Origin: Thiotrichales bacterium | GTDB taxonomy: Bacteria > Pseudomonadota > Gammaproteobacteria > UWMA-0217 | Direction of reading: 5' to 3' | Assembly (NCBI GenBank): GCA_024763135.1 | Contig: JANTGD010000046.1 | Span: 1-14,942 of the forward strand | Length of the DNA stretch: 14,942 nt | Shown: piece after piece, positions 14,904 to 14,942 of the stretch | How the letters are laid out: every line of letters starts with the position of its first letter | Position numbering within the stretch: the stretch's first letter is position 1 | Program-made: the position numbers and the translations under genes | The notes under the pieces: generated by a model | Databases searched by the model: none | The model's input: the letters and a program-made list of their open reading frames with translations, nothing else | Told to the model about the DNA's origin: nothing

Positions 14904-14942
14904 ATTTTAAGCGTGAATGCTTTGATTGAATGCATTCCCTCA

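Larger units (their letters stand above)
14592..14942. other. Repeat-rich region after ggt, no gene
   Basis: No credible protein gene. Besides the two repeats listed separately it holds a direct repeat GGGCGCTC (14803-14810 and 14818-14825). A frame of about 80 codons on the + strand runs through both repeats and is almost certainly not coding. Confidence 0.7.

Overview
This is a core-genome segment of a gammaproteobacterium. The best evidence is the gene order gamma-glutamyltransferase – ferredoxin – coaD – rsmD – two M16 peptidases, divergent from ftsY-ftsE-ftsX and then rpoH, which as I recall it is close to the arrangement in Pseudomonas and relatives. A cbb3-oxidase maturation cluster at the left edge suggests a respiring organism able to work at low oxygen. 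Base composition is moderate (a little over 50% GC by eye), and the genus cannot be fixed from the window. I found no CRISPR array, tRNA, rRNA, prophage, transposase or recognisable defence system.

Layout. (1) 81-3577, + strand: ccoH (an extended form), ccoI and ccoS, tightly packed, which assemble and supply copper to cbb3-type cytochrome c oxidase. (2) 3578-4169: a gene-poor gap holding a plausible 33-residue membrane microprotein and a perfect 19-bp bidirectional terminator between the converging cco and rpoH units. (3) 4170-5621, - strand: rpoH (heat-shock sigma factor) with a perfect CIRCE operator over its likely promoter, preceded by a small degenerate receiver-domain protein. (4) 5655-6030: 376 bases with no convincing gene. 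(5) 6031-8619, - strand: ftsY-ftsE-ftsX, overlapping genes for membrane targeting and divisome/peptidoglycan control. (6) 8687-12584, + strand: two periplasmic M16 proteins (one catalytic, one non-catalytic), rsmD and coaD, with a possible 39-residue ORF between the last two. (7) 12636-14591, + strand: a YfhL-type ferredoxin and gamma-glutamyltransferase. (8) 14592-14942: a repeat zone with a 168-bp palindromic MITE-like element and a CCCTCTCCC/GGGAGAGGG hairpin repeat.

The observations most worth a second look are the CIRCE element on rpoH, which would put the sigma-32 regulon under HrcA; the intrinsic terminator lying inside the signal-peptide codons of ggt; the CcoH protein with three extra N-terminal membrane helices; the 33-residue membrane ORF; and the receiver-like gene that lacks its phosphoacceptor and has a dispersed-repeat fragment where its ribosome binding site should be. 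None of these is a clearly new multi-gene system; the window is mostly conserved housekeeping DNA with unusual regulatory details.
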